The notes under the pieces are model-generated. The model worked only from the letters and a program-made list of their open reading frames with translations, did not search any database and was not told the origin of the DNA. 64,000 bases of DNA from Pseudoroseicyclus aestuarii (GTDB lineage: Bacteria; Pseudomonadota; Alphaproteobacteria; Rhodobacterales; Rhodobacteraceae): assembly GCF_003217255.1 (NCBI RefSeq), contig NZ_QJTE01000006.1, positions 40,349 to 104,348 on the forward strand. Reading direction: 5' to 3'. This document shows positions 38,590 through 48,135 of this stretch, in pieces. Every line of letters starts with the position of its first letter. The first letter of the stretch is position 1. Made by a program: the position numbers and the translations under genes.

Positions 38590-38713
38590 CATGCGCGGGG
38601 GACAGGGGCGGCGGCGGCGAAGGCGGCGCGGGCCGCCTTGCCGTCAGGCCGGCCCCTCCGGTAGGCTGGGCGCCAACGGAACGCAGAATCCGGCATCGCA
38701 GCGGGGCAGGGCC

Positions 38714-39229
38714 ATGACATCATTCGAAACGCCGCGCCTCTTGGCGCTCCTGGCGGTCTGCGCCCTGCTTGGCGGCTGCGGCATCTTCCGCGGCGCGCCG
38801 AGCGAGACGGAGTGCATGACGCGGGCGATGTACTTCGAATCCAACCGCTCCAGCCGCGACGGCATGATTGCCGTCGGACACGTGGTGATGAACCGCGTCG
38901 CCTCGCCCGATTTTCCCGGTACCGTCTGCGGGGTCGTATCGCAGAAGAACCAGTTCGCGCCGGGCGTGATGCGCCGCGACATGACCGACCGGGGCCTGCC
39001 CCTCGCGCAGGAGGCGGCGGTGGCCGTCATGCGGGGCGAACGCCACCCGCTGGTCGCGAATGCGCAATATTTCCACGCCGCGAGCTACCGCGCGGGCTAC
39101 AACAACATGCACTACACCGTGACCGCCGGCGGCAATGCTTTCTACGAGCGGCGTCGCCCCGAGCTCGTGACCCAGCCCGTGCCGCTGCCCCAGGTCGAGG
39201 GGCTGACCGGCCGTCGCTGGCTGCGCTAG
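38714..39229 (+). CDS. SleB-like cell wall hydrolase, lipoprotein
   Basis: A 171-aa predicted lipoprotein (lipobox LLGGCGIF, Cys about residue 22) with the cell-wall hydrolase 2 domain: ECMTRAMYFESN, whose Glu is the presumed catalytic residue, GMIAVGHVVMNRV and KNQFAPG. It should cut peptidoglycan from the outer or inner membrane face. Its stop overlaps the convergent GH16 stop by 3-4 bases. Confidence 0.87.
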   Translation: MTSFETPRLLALLAVCALLGGCGIFRGAPSETECMTRAMYFESNRSSRDGMIAVGHVVMNRVASPDFPGTVCGVVSQKNQFAPGVMRRDMTDRGLPLAQEAAVAVMRGERHPLVANAQYFHAASYRAGYNNMHYTVTAGGNAFYERRRPELVTQPVPLPQVEGLTGRRWLR

Positions 39230-40683
39230 GACAGCAGGGTGGCGGGGCCGGTCTGGAAGCTCTCGGCGCCCAGCTGCGCCGCCGAGACGCCGGCGAGATA
39301 GAGGGCGTCGCCCTCCTGCGCTCCTGCGGCGGCAAGATCGAGGCGCAGGGCCCAGCCCTTGTCCTCGGCATGGGCGAGGATGCGCGCGGGATCCGCGGCC
39401 AGGGCGGCAAGCTCGATCACGTCCAGCCCCGGCTCGAAGTCGTGGATGTAGTCCCTGCCGTCCCCCGGCGCGAAGACGAAGACGTCGCGCGCGCCGTCTG
39501 CGCCGTAGCTGCCGCCCCAGATATGGTCCGTTCCGGTACCGCCCTGCAGCCGGTCCTCGCCCGTCCCGCCGACGAGATGGTCGGCCCCCGCGCCGCCCAA
39601 AAGGGCGTCCTGCCCCTCCTGGCCGAACAGGCGGTCGACGCCTGACCCGCCCGTGATCCTGTCGCCGCCTCCCTTGCCGAAGATCCTGTCCTCGCCCGCG
39701 AGGCCGTTCAGGACGTCGCCCCAGCGCGATCCGTTCAGCACGTCGTCCGCCAGGGTGCCGCCGCCTCGCTCGCCCTGCAGGGGCAGGGCAGTGCCGCAGC
39801 CGCCGCTCTCGTCCGGGACGTAAACGCGCACGTAGTCGATGCGCAGCCCGTCGCTGAAATCGGTGCTGTCATCCGGGATCTCGGCCCAGCCGCCGACGGC
39901 GAGGTTGAGGATCAGGTACATGTCCTCGTCGATCACGGCCTCGGTCTCGCGCACCAGCTCGCCGTCGAAGTACCACTGCAGGTGGGTTTCGGTCCAATGC
40001 AGCCCGTATGTATGGAAGCCCGTGCCGGCGCCCGTCTCCAGCGCGAGCGAGGCGTCGGGATCGCCGCTTTCCCAGACGTTCTGATGCAGAGTGCCGGCCT
40101 CGCCGCCCAGCACCTCGGCCAGGTCAACCTCGGCGGACCAGTCACCGTCCGACGGCAGCAGCCAGAAGGCGCTCCAGAGGCCCCGCTCGTCCGGCACGTC
40201 GGCCCGCAGCTCGATAAAGCCGTGGCGCATGGAATGGCTCAGCTCGGAAGAGATCATGCCAGAGCCGTAGGGCTGTCCGCCGGACAGGGCCTGCTGCTCT
40301 GGCGTCAGGGGGGTGGCCCTGATCATCAGGCTGCCGTCCTGCACCGTGAAGGGGTTCGGCAAATCCTCTGCATCGGGGTCGATGTAGTGCTGAAGCTCGT
40401 TGTTGGCGGCGATGCTGCGCGTGTCATCGAGGTGCGGCGAGAAGGAGGTGGTCCAGACCCCGCCCTTGCCGAAGCCAGCCCAGAAGCGGGCCGGGTCGGG
40501 CGCGTCGAACTCGTCCCCGAAGGCGAGCGTGTAGGTGCGGCCGTCGACCACCCGCTGGGGCGGTGACGATTCCGGCGCATCGAGCCCCGTCGCCAGCGGC
40601 AGACCGTCCAGCGGTGTCTCGGGCCCGGCATAAGGGCGGCGCGGCAGGGGCGGGGCGGCGAGGCTTCGCGAAGGGAGGGTCAT
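39226..40683 (-). CDS. Glycoside hydrolase family 16 glucanase with C-terminal RTX repeats, probably type I secreted
   Basis: A 485-aa protein. A GH16 beta-jelly-roll domain (residues about 40-300) carries the catalytic motif EVDLAE (ExDxxE), with ELRADVP and YGLHWTETHLQWYFDG typical of bacterial lichenase/laminarinase and ExoK/ExsH-type enzymes. Residues about 315-420 contain calcium-binding RTX nonapeptides (GGSGVDRLFG, GGAGADHLVG, GGTGEDRLQG). No classical signal peptide is present, which with the RTX repeats points to type I secretion, although no T1SS genes lie nearby. It could trim exopolysaccharide or degrade algal beta-glucans. ATG 40683 follows AAGGA. Confidence 0.88.
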   Translation of the reverse strand: MTLPSRSLAAPPLPRRPYAGPETPLDGLPLATGLDAPESSPPQRVVDGRTYTLAFGDEFDAPDPARFWAGFGKGGVWTTSFSPHLDDTRSIAANNELQHYIDPDAEDLPNPFTVQDGSLMIRATPLTPEQQALSGGQPYGSGMISSELSHSMRHGFIELRADVPDERGLWSAFWLLPSDGDWSAEVDLAEVLGGEAGTLHQNVWESGDPDASLALETGAGTGFHTYGLHWTETHLQWYFDGELVRETEAVIDEDMYLILNLAVGGWAEIPDDSTDFSDGLRIDYVRVYVPDESGGCGTALPLQGERGGGTLADDVLNGSRWGDVLNGLAGEDRIFGKGGGDRITGGSGVDRLFGQEGQDALLGGAGADHLVGGTGEDRLQGGTGTDHIWGGSYGADGARDVFVFAPGDGRDYIHDFEPGLDVIELAALAADPARILAHAEDKGWALRLDLAAAGAQEGDALYLAGVSAAQLGAESFQTGPATLLS

Positions 40684-40891
40684 GTCGTCTGGTCCTTTCC
40701 GGCTGCCGCGCACCGCGGCGCCCAATACACCGAAGTCCGTGCCGGACGAAGCGCGGCGGCATGCCATGGCTAAGGCATCGTTTACGCACCGCGGCAGGTC
40801 AGATAATCGGCCCGGGCGCGCGAAGCGGGTTGTGACGGGGCGGCCCCCGCCGCTAAAGTCGCCGTCAGCCCAAATCTTGAGCGAGCGCCCC

Positions 40892-42988
40892 ATGACCCAG
40901 GACGACACCCGCGCCGAGGCGCTGACCGAAGCCGAGATGAAGGCCCTCGAGGAGCGCTTCGATCCCGAGGTCCGGTTCCGGCCTCTGCTGCCGGTGCTTG
41001 GCTGGGCCAGCTCGGCCGCGCTTTTCGTGCTGGCCTGCTACCATTTCTACACCGCCGGCTATGGCATCCCGCCCGCGACCCTGCATCGCGGGACGCATCT
41101 GGCCTTCACGCTGGCGCTGATCTTTTTCTCCTTCGTGGCCTGGGGCCAGTCGCCCGAGCCGCGCAACCGGCTGCTGACGCCGCTGGGCCTGCCGCTGATC
41201 GATTGGGTGCTGGCGATCGCGGGCGCGGTCTCGGCGATGTACGTCCCCTGGATCTTCGACGACCTGGCCTTCCGTGTCGGGAACCCGCTGCCCATCGACG
41301 TGATCATGGGCACGATCCTGATCGTCGTCCTGCTCGAGGCGACGCGGCGGGCCATGGGCTGGCCGCTGCCGGTCATCGCCTCGCTTTTCATCGCCTATGC
41401 CTATTTTGGGCAGGCGATGCCGGGCGTGCTGCAGCACCCGGGCGCCAGCTGGTCGAACATCGTCAATCACCTCTACCTCACCAGCCAGGGCATCTACGGC
41501 ACCGCGCTGGGGGTGATCGCGACCTATGTCTTCCACTTCGTGCTCTTCGGGGTGATGGCGACGCGGATCGGGCTGGGGCAGCTCTTTATCGACCTCGCCT
41601 CGGCCGTGGCGGGGCGCTTCGCGGGCGGGCCGGCCAAAGTCTCGGTCCTGTCCTCGGCCATGCTGGGCTCGATCTCGGGCAGCTCGATCGCCAATACGGT
41701 CACCACCGGCTCGCTGACGATCCCGGCCATGGTGCGGATCGGCTACCCCAAGCATTTTGCCGCCGCGGTCGAGGCCGCCAGCTCCACCGGCGGGCAGATC
41801 ACGCCGCCGGTCATGGGGGCGGTCGCCTTTTTGATGATCGAATACCTCGGCGTGCCGCTGACGACGATCCTGACGGCGGCGCTCGTCCCGGCCTTCATGC
41901 ACTTCTTCGGCGTCCTCGTGCAGGTGCACCTCGAGGCGCGGCGCCGCGGCCTGCGCGGCCTCAGGAAGGACGAGCTTCCCGTCGCCTGGGCGGTCTTCAA
42001 GGCCGGCTGGCTGACGACGCTGCCACTCTTCGTGCTGGTGGCGATCCTGCTTTCCGGGCGCACGCCCTACCTCGCGGCCTTCTACGGCATCCTGTCCTGC
42101 ATCCTCGTGCTGATCGTGCAGAACCTGCTGCGCCACGACATTGCCACCGCCGCGCGGGAATCGGTGCGCGAGCTCTGGGACGGCTTCGTCGTGGGCGCGA
42201 AATACTCGCTCTCGGTGACCGCCGCCGCTGCGCTGGTGGGCGTGATCATCGGCGTCGTGACCCTGACCGGCATCGGCTTCAAGATCGCCTATCTCGTGAC
42301 CTCTGTCGCGGCGGGCTGGGCGGCGGGGGTCTACGACTGGCTGTCGTTCCTGCCCTTCGAGATCATGAGCGTCGAGAGCCTGACGCTCCTGTTCACGCTG
42401 ATCATGACGGCGGTGGTCTGCGTGTTGATGGGCTGCGGCATCCCCACGACGGCGAACTACCTGATCATGATCGCCGTGGCGGCGCCGATCCTCGGGCTGC
42501 TGGGCGTGCAGCCGCTCGTCGCGCATTTCTTCGTTTTCTACTACGGGGTGCTCGCGGACATCACGCCGCCGGTGGCGCTGGCGGCCTATGCCGCGGCGGG
42601 GATCGCCAATGCCAATGCCTTCAAGGCGGGGAACACGGCCTTCCGCCTCGGCATGGGCAAGGCGCTGGTGCCCTTCGTCTTCGCCTTCTCGCCCTCGCTG
42701 CTGATCGTGGTCGACGGCTTTACCTGGTCGCAGTTCTTCCTGTCGGTGACCGGCGCCATGGCGGGGATCTGGATGCTCTCGGCGGTCTTCTCGGGCTGGC
42801 TCTTCGCGCCGCTCAAGGCCTACGAGCGGGCGCTGCTCGCGGCCTCGGCGCTGCTGCTGGTGGCGCCGGCGGTCTGGCCGACGGTGATCGGCGTCGCGCT
42901 GGTGCTGCCGGTGGTGCTGCGGCAGCTGCCGATGCTGCGCCGCCCGGTCGCAGAGCGCGGCGTGGTCGAGGAGGGGGCGGAGGGCTAG
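40892..42988 (+). CDS. TRAP transporter fused large/small permease (DctMQ-type, TAXI partner)
   Basis: A 698-aa inner-membrane protein with about 16 hydrophobic segments. The N-terminal quarter is the 4TM DctQ-like part and the remainder the 12TM DctM part, with the conserved LGSISGSSIANTVTTGSLTIPAM and STGGQITPPVMGAVAFLM. It should use an ion gradient to import the ligand of the TAXI binding protein (37509-38540). ATG 40892 is chosen at the family N-terminus; the upstream extension is open frame only. Confidence 0.92.
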   Translation: MTQDDTRAEALTEAEMKALEERFDPEVRFRPLLPVLGWASSAALFVLACYHFYTAGYGIPPATLHRGTHLAFTLALIFFSFVAWGQSPEPRNRLLTPLGLPLIDWVLAIAGAVSAMYVPWIFDDLAFRVGNPLPIDVIMGTILIVVLLEATRRAMGWPLPVIASLFIAYAYFGQAMPGVLQHPGASWSNIVNHLYLTSQGIYGTALGVIATYVFHFVLFGVMATRIGLGQLFIDLASAVAGRFAGGPAKVSVLSSAMLGSISGSSIANTVTTGSLTIPAMVRIGYPKHFAAAVEAASSTGGQITPPVMGAVAFLMIEYLGVPLTTILTAALVPAFMHFFGVLVQVHLEARRRGLRGLRKDELPVAWAVFKAGWLTTLPLFVLVAILLSGRTPYLAAFYGILSCILVLIVQNLLRHDIATAARESVRELWDGFVVGAKYSLSVTAAAALVGVIIGVVTLTGIGFKIAYLVTSVAAGWAAGVYDWLSFLPFEIMSVESLTLLFTLIMTAVVCVLMGCGIPTTANYLIMIAVAAPILGLLGVQPLVAHFFVFYYGVLADITPPVALAAYAAAGIANANAFKAGNTAFRLGMGKALVPFVFAFSPSLLIVVDGFTWSQFFLSVTGAMAGIWMLSAVFSGWLFAPLKAYERALLAASALLLVAPAVWPTVIGVALVLPVVLRQLPMLRRPVAERGVVEEGAEG

Positions 42989-43302
42989 TCCGCCCCGTCC
43001 AGCACCGCCTGCAGCAGGCCCGGGAAACGGGCCTCCAGATCCGCGCGCCGCAGCGTCAGCAGCCGCCCGCGCCCCTGCGGCACGCTGCGCAAGACGCCCG
43101 CCTCGCGCAGCACCTTGAACAGGTGCGAGCGGGTGGACTTGGCCCGCGCCGTCTCACCGGGCGTGCAGGCCTTCATTTCGAGCGGCCCGCCGGCAAGCTG
43201 GCGCACGATGGCCAGCCGGTCCGGATCGCTCAGCGCAAAAAGCACCTGCGTCAGCGCGATCTCGTCGCGCGCCGGATGGGGAAGCTCGGGGCCTGAGGTC
43301 AT
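42985..43302 (-). CDS. ArsR-type transcriptional regulator
   Basis: A 105-aa winged-HTH regulator (ALSDPDRLAIVRQLAGG; STRSHLFKVLREAGVLRS). It lacks the classical ELCVCDL metal site, so it is unlikely to sense metals through that motif; one Cys lies in EMKACTPGE. It is divergent from an MFS transporter gene with a palindrome between them, so it probably represses that gene and itself. Confidence 0.87.
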   Translation of the reverse strand: MTSGPELPHPARDEIALTQVLFALSDPDRLAIVRQLAGGPLEMKACTPGETARAKSTRSHLFKVLREAGVLRSVPQGRGRLLTLRRADLEARFPGLLQAVLDGAD

Positions 43303-43347
43303 GGCCCAAGGATAGTTGAAGCCGCCGCCGAAGGCGACTAGGGGAGG

Positions 43348-43365
43348 GTTCGAAAATCATCGAAC
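43348..43365. promoter_or_regulatory. Candidate ArsR operator
   Basis: GTTCGA-N6-TCGAAC is an 18-bp inverted repeat in the 88-base divergent spacer between the ArsR and MFS genes, 26 bases before the MFS start. It fits an ArsR-family operator. Confidence 0.5.
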
Positions 43366-43390
43366 AATCCCTTATCCGAAAGAGACCCAA

Positions 43391-44587
43391 ATGAGCCTCA
43401 GCGACACCGCGGGCAGCCGCGGCGCACCGGCGGGCTTCGGCCTCGTGCTTTTCGCCCTGCTGGTCATGATGGCCGGCGCCAGCGCCCCTTCGCCCTTCTA
43501 CCCGGTGCTGCAGCAGGAGTTCGGCTTTTCCCCGGTCGCGATGACCGGCATCTTCGCGGTCTATGCCGTGACGCTGCTGATCACGTTGCTCTGCACCGGC
43601 TCTCTCTCGGATCATCTGGGGCGCAGGCCGGTGCTGTCGGGCGCCTTCGCGCTGCTCTCGGTCTCGATCCTGATCTTCTGGCAGGCCGGCGGGACCGGCA
43701 CGCTGCTGCTGGCGCGGGCGCTGCAGGGCGTGGCGAGTGGGCTGCTGCTTTCCACGCTTTCCGCCGCCGCTGTGGATCTCGAGCCCAAGGGGCGTCCCGG
43801 CCTTGCCGCCATCGCGACCTCCGTCGTGCCGCTGGGCGGGCTGGCGCTTGGATCGCTCGCCGCCGGGTTGGTGCTGGATTTCGCCGGCCATCCCGAGGCG
43901 GATGTCTTCGGCTGCCTTGTCTTTCTGTACCTCGCGCTGGCGGGGCTGATCTGGTTCGCGGACGAAACCTCGCCCCGGCACGGCGGCGTCCTTGCCTCGC
44001 TGCGCCCGCATGTGGCGATCCCGGCACGGGCGCGGGGCGCCTTCTGGCGCAGCGCCCCGGCGGTCTTCGCCGGCTGGGCCACGGGCGGGCTCTACCTCTC
44101 GCTCGGGGCGCCGCTGGTCGAGCATGTCTTCGGCGTGGCGGACAAGCTGGTGCAGGCGGTCATCATCTCGATCCTCGCGGCGGCGGGGGCAGGGGCCTGC
44201 TTCGCCGCCCGCGGGGCAACGGCCCGGGCCGTCACGCTTTACGGCACCACGGCGCTGGCGCTGGGGACGGCGCTGACGCTGGTCGGCGTGGCGCTCGCCT
44301 CGCTGCCCTTCTACGCCGTGGCGGTCGCCATCGCGGGCACCGGCTTCGGCACCTGCTTTTACGGCGTGATGCGCTCGATCATCCCGCTGGCGCAGGAGGA
44401 CGAGCGCGGGGGCCTTTTCGCCGCGCTCTTCACCCTCAGCTACACCGCCTTCGGCGTGCCGGTGGTTCTGGCCGGCCTTCTGGTGCCGCATGCCGGGCTG
44501 GGCGCGACCTTTCTTGGCTACGGCGGGGTGATTGTCCTCTTCGCGGCCGCCGCCGGCCTCTGGCGCCGCTTCGGCACCCGCGAATAG
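43391..44587 (+). CDS. Major facilitator superfamily transporter
   Basis: A 398-aa protein with about 12 hydrophobic helices, motif A (GSLSDHLGRRPVL) between helices 2 and 3 and the conserved RALQGVASG in helix 4. It most resembles drug/metabolite exporters of the DHA1-like type. The divergent ArsR regulator suggests an inducible efflux function; the substrate is unknown. Confidence 0.88.
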   Translation: MSLSDTAGSRGAPAGFGLVLFALLVMMAGASAPSPFYPVLQQEFGFSPVAMTGIFAVYAVTLLITLLCTGSLSDHLGRRPVLSGAFALLSVSILIFWQAGGTGTLLLARALQGVASGLLLSTLSAAAVDLEPKGRPGLAAIATSVVPLGGLALGSLAAGLVLDFAGHPEADVFGCLVFLYLALAGLIWFADETSPRHGGVLASLRPHVAIPARARGAFWRSAPAVFAGWATGGLYLSLGAPLVEHVFGVADKLVQAVIISILAAAGAGACFAARGATARAVTLYGTTALALGTALTLVGVALASLPFYAVAVAIAGTGFGTCFYGVMRSIIPLAQEDERGGLFAALFTLSYTAFGVPVVLAGLLVPHAGLGATFLGYGGVIVLFAAAAGLWRRFGTRE

Positions 44588-44700
44588 CGCGCTGGCGGTT
44601 GCGGCGGCGCGCGCGGTAACGGACGAAGACATTGCCCGGCCTGTTCGCTATGACGCCGGACCGGCGCCCGCCGCGCCGCCGCAACGAAGGGGAAGCGAGA

Positions 44701-45291
44701 ATGCCAGAGGCACAGATGCCCGCGACCGTGCAGGAGCTGCTCGACCGGCTGTCGGATGCCGCGGACGGCGAGCGCACGGGGATGAAGGACATCCTGCGCA
44801 CGCTCGGCCCCGCTTCCTTCCTGCCGGTGATGATGGTGCCGGCGCTCGCCGTGCTCTCGCCGCTCAGCGGGATCCCCGGCTTTTCCAGCGTCTGCGGCCT
44901 GTCGATCGCGCTGATCGCGGTGCAGATGCTGCTTCACCGGGACCACCTCTGGCTGCCGGACTGGATGCTGCGCCAGACCGTCCCCTCGGGGCGGGTGACC
45001 AGCGCGGTCGACTGGCTGCGGCGCCCGGCGCGCTGGCTCGACAAAATCTCGCGCGAGCGGCTGACCTTCCTCGTGAAGCGGCCCTTGTCCTGGATCACGC
45101 AGGCCGCCTGCCTGCTTTGCGGTCTTGCGATGCCGTTCCTCGAGTTGATCCCCTTCACCTCCTCGATCCTCGGCGGGGCGGTGACGCTGATGGGGCTGTC
45201 GCTGCTGGCGCGCGACGGGCTCTTTGCCTTCGTCGGCTTCTTCATCATGGCGATCCCGCCCTTCGCCGTTTTCTGGTTCGTGGGCAGCTAA
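44701..45291 (+). CDS. ExoD-family membrane protein
   Basis: A 196-aa protein of the ExoD family, with LRTLGPASFLPVMMVPALAVLSPLSG interrupted only by family-typical hydrophobic stretches and a C-terminal pair of TM helices. ExoD was described as an exopolysaccharide-synthesis protein in rhizobia; its biochemistry is unclear. ATG 44701 is preferred (AAGGGGAAG upstream) over ATG 44632. Confidence 0.8.
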   Translation: MPEAQMPATVQELLDRLSDAADGERTGMKDILRTLGPASFLPVMMVPALAVLSPLSGIPGFSSVCGLSIALIAVQMLLHRDHLWLPDWMLRQTVPSGRVTSAVDWLRRPARWLDKISRERLTFLVKRPLSWITQAACLLCGLAMPFLELIPFTSSILGGAVTLMGLSLLARDGLFAFVGFFIMAIPPFAVFWFVGS

Positions 45292-45350
45292 GGCAGCGCT
45301 TGCGCATCGGCCGCGGCGCTGCAACGCTCTGCCGCAAAAGGGAGATCGTC

Positions 45351-46568
45351 ATGCGTCACGCCGCCTTCGCCACCATCGCCGCCGTTCTTGCGGCCCCCGC
45401 CGGGGCCGACACCGCCGATGGCGCCGCGCTTCTTGCCCAGGATTGGGAGGCCGTGGTCGATCAGGCGCGCGGCGGCGAGGTGAACTTCTACCTCTGGGGC
45501 GGGGCCGAAACCTCGAACGGTTACGTCGACTGGATCGGCGAGAGGCTGGCCGCTGACTATGACATCACGCTCAACCGGGTGCCGCTGACGGACACCACCG
45601 AGGCGGTGAACATCGTCCTGGCCGAGCAGCAGGCCGGGCAGGACGAGAGCGGCGCCGTGGACCTCGTCTGGATCAACGGCGAGAATTTCCGCACCCTGCG
45701 ACAGGGCGATCTGCTCTGGTGCGGCTATACCGAGGCGCTGCCGAACGGGGCTTATGTCGACTGGGAGGCGCCCGCCATCGCCAACGACTTCGGCGTGCCC
45801 ATCGAGGGCTGCGAGGTGCCCTGGAGCCGGGTGCAGTTCGCCTTCGCCCATGACAGCGCCCGCACGCCTCAGCCGCCGCGCTCCATCCCCGCGCTGATCG
45901 ACTGGGTCGAGGCCAATCCCGGCCGCTTCACCTATCCCGCGCCGCCCGATTTCACCGGCGAGGCCTTCGTGCGCCACGTCTTCTACCATGCCGCCGGCGG
46001 GCCCGAGGCGCTAATGGGGCCCTTCGATCAAGAGGTCTTCGACGAGGTGGCGCCCAAGGCCTGGGAGATCTTGAACGCGATGGAGCCCGACCTCTGGCGC
46101 GAGGGGGCGACCTACCCGACCTCGATCACCCAGCTTCAGGGCATGGTCGCCAACAGCGAAGTCGATCTCTACTTCACCTACGACCCGGCCGAGGTCGGGG
46201 CGGCGGCGGCCAATGGCACCTTCCCCGAGACGATGCGCAGCTATGGCCTGACCGGGGGCACGCTGGCGAACACGAACTACGTCGCGGTGCCCTACAACTC
46301 GCCGCACAAGGCCGCCGCGCTGGTCACGCTGAACATGCTGCTCTCGCCCGAGGCGCAGCTCGAGAAGGCGCAGCCGCAGGTCTGGGGCGCCGCCCCGGCG
46401 ATCGAGGTGGAGCGGCTGGAGCCGGCCATGCAGGAGGCCTTCGCCGAAACGCCGCGCCCGGCGCAGGTCGTCGCCCCCGAGGATCAGGGCCCGCAGCTGC
46501 CAGAGCTTCAGCCGGCCTGGATCGAGGCCATTGCCGAGGGCTGGATCGACAACGTCGGAACCCGGTGA
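45351..46568 (+). CDS. ABC transporter substrate-binding protein, YnjB type
   Basis: A 405-aa periplasmic binding protein with a short signal peptide ending near PAGAD and the YnjB-type core (VNFYLWGGAETSNGYVDWIG; NIVLAEQQAGQDESGAVDLVWING). It starts a four-gene cluster with two permeases and an ATPase, matching ynjBCD-like systems. The substrate is not established; similarity to thiamine/iron-type SBPs is only general. Confidence 0.87.
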   Translation: MRHAAFATIAAVLAAPAGADTADGAALLAQDWEAVVDQARGGEVNFYLWGGAETSNGYVDWIGERLAADYDITLNRVPLTDTTEAVNIVLAEQQAGQDESGAVDLVWINGENFRTLRQGDLLWCGYTEALPNGAYVDWEAPAIANDFGVPIEGCEVPWSRVQFAFAHDSARTPQPPRSIPALIDWVEANPGRFTYPAPPDFTGEAFVRHVFYHAAGGPEALMGPFDQEVFDEVAPKAWEILNAMEPDLWREGATYPTSITQLQGMVANSEVDLYFTYDPAEVGAAAANGTFPETMRSYGLTGGTLANTNYVAVPYNSPHKAAALVTLNMLLSPEAQLEKAQPQVWGAAPAIEVERLEPAMQEAFAETPRPAQVVAPEDQGPQLPELQPAWIEAIAEGWIDNVGTR

Positions 46569-47365
46569 GGGCGCTGCCCCCCGCGCTTTTGCTGGCGCCG
46601 GCGCTGGTCGTGCTGGCGGTGCTCTTCGGCGGCGGGCTGGTACTGACACTGGCAGGCTCGCTGGGCGGCTGGGCCCCGGCGCTGGCGCAGGCGCGGCTGC
46701 CGGGGGCGGTGCTTTTCAGCCTCTGGATCGCCGGCGCCTCGACGGCGCTGGCGCTGGCGCTCGGCTGCGCGGCGGCGCTGCTGATCCGCGCGGGCGGGCG
46801 CGGCACCGGCCTCGCACGGGCGCTGTGCCAGCTGGTGCTGACGGTGCCGCATGCGGTGGGCGCCGTGGGCCTTCTCTACCTCGTCTCGCAATCGGGGCTC
46901 TTGGCGCGGGGCGCGGCGGCGCTGGGGCTGATCGGTGGTCCCGCCGATTTCCCGGCGCTGACGCAGGACCCGCTCGGGCTGGGGATCATCCTGCACTACA
47001 CCTGGAAAGAGGCGCCCTTCGTCGCGCTTTTCGCGCTGGCCGCCCTGCAGGGCCGCGGGCCGGGGCTTGAGGAGGCTGCGCGCAGCCTCGGCGCCTCGCC
47101 CCTGCGGTCCTTTTGGCATGTCACCCTGCCGCTCCTGCGTCCGGCGCTGCTGCGGGCCGGGGCGATCGCCTTTGCCTTTGCCTTCGGCGCCTGGGAGGTG
47201 CCGCAGCTTCTGGGCGGCAGCCGTCTCTTGGCGCTGCCGCTGCTGGTCTGGCAACGATTTACCGCCGCCGATCTTGCCGCAAGGCCCGAGGCGCTGGCGC
47301 TGGCCGCGCTGACGGCGCTGATCTCGGCTGGTGTGGCGGCGCTTCTCCTCAGGGCGGCGCGGTGA
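46565..47365 (+). CDS. ABC transporter permease, YnjC N-terminal-half equivalent
   Basis: A 266-aa permease with about six TM helices and the EAA loop (GPGLEEAARSLGASPLRSFWHV). GTG 46565 overlaps the SBP stop (GTGA). Together with the next gene it corresponds to the single fused permease YnjC of enterobacteria, here encoded as two proteins. Confidence 0.88.
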   Translation: MRALPPALLLAPALVVLAVLFGGGLVLTLAGSLGGWAPALAQARLPGAVLFSLWIAGASTALALALGCAAALLIRAGGRGTGLARALCQLVLTVPHAVGAVGLLYLVSQSGLLARGAAALGLIGGPADFPALTQDPLGLGIILHYTWKEAPFVALFALAALQGRGPGLEEAARSLGASPLRSFWHVTLPLLRPALLRAGAIAFAFAFGAWEVPQLLGGSRLLALPLLVWQRFTAADLAARPEALALAALTALISAGVAALLLRAAR

Positions 47366-48135
47366 GGCCGGTGCTGACAGCCGCGCTGGTGCTCGGGTTG
47401 CTGGCGCCGCTGGTGCCTCTGGCGCTCTGGTCCGTCGGGCGCGGCTGGTTCTATCCCGCCCTGCTGCCCGATTTCACCCTGGCGCCCTGGGAGCAGGTCC
47501 TCTCGGCGCGCAGCGGCGTGCCCGCCGCCCTTGCCGCCAGCGCCGGGATCGCCGCCGCCGCCGTCGCGCTTGCGCTGGTACTGGGCGTGCCGGCGGGGCG
47601 TGCGCTGGGGCTGACCCGTATTCGCGGCCGCGCCCTGATCGAGCTGGCGCTGCTGGCGCCTGCGCTGGTGCCGGGGCTGGCGGTGGCGCTGGGGCTGCAC
47701 GGGATCTTCCTGCGGCTGGGGCTGACTGGCACCGCCGCCGGCGTCGTGCTGGCGCATCTGGTGCCGGTGCTGCCCTATGTCGTGCTGGTCATGGCCGGCG
47801 TCTTCGCCGGCTTCGACCCCCGGCTCGAGGATCAGGCCCGCAGCCTGGGCGCGAGCCCCCTGCAGGTCGCGCTGCACGTCACGCTGCCGGCGATCTGGCC
47901 GGGGCTGCTCGCCGCTGCCTTCTTCGGGTTTCTCGTGTCCTGGAGCCAGTACATCCTGACCCTCTCGATCGGCAGCGGGCGCGTCGTGACGCTGCCGCTG
48001 CTGCTTTACGCGCAGGCCAGCGCCGGGCGCAGCGATCTGGCCGGGGCGGTGGCGATGATCGGGCTGCTGCCGGGTCTCGCCGCGATGCTGGTGCTGCATC
48101 GCGGCCTGACCGGGCGGGCGCCGGGGGCGGCATGA
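47362..48135 (+). CDS. ABC transporter permease, YnjC C-terminal-half equivalent
   Basis: A 257-aa permease with about six TM helices and the EAA loop (DPRLEDQARSLGASPLQVALHV). GTG 47362 overlaps the preceding stop by 4 bases, so the two permeases are translationally coupled in a 1:1 arrangement. Confidence 0.88.
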   Translation: MRPVLTAALVLGLLAPLVPLALWSVGRGWFYPALLPDFTLAPWEQVLSARSGVPAALAASAGIAAAAVALALVLGVPAGRALGLTRIRGRALIELALLAPALVPGLAVALGLHGIFLRLGLTGTAAGVVLAHLVPVLPYVVLVMAGVFAGFDPRLEDQARSLGASPLQVALHVTLPAIWPGLLAAAFFGFLVSWSQYILTLSIGSGRVVTLPLLLYAQASAGRSDLAGAVAMIGLLPGLAAMLVLHRGLTGRAPGAA

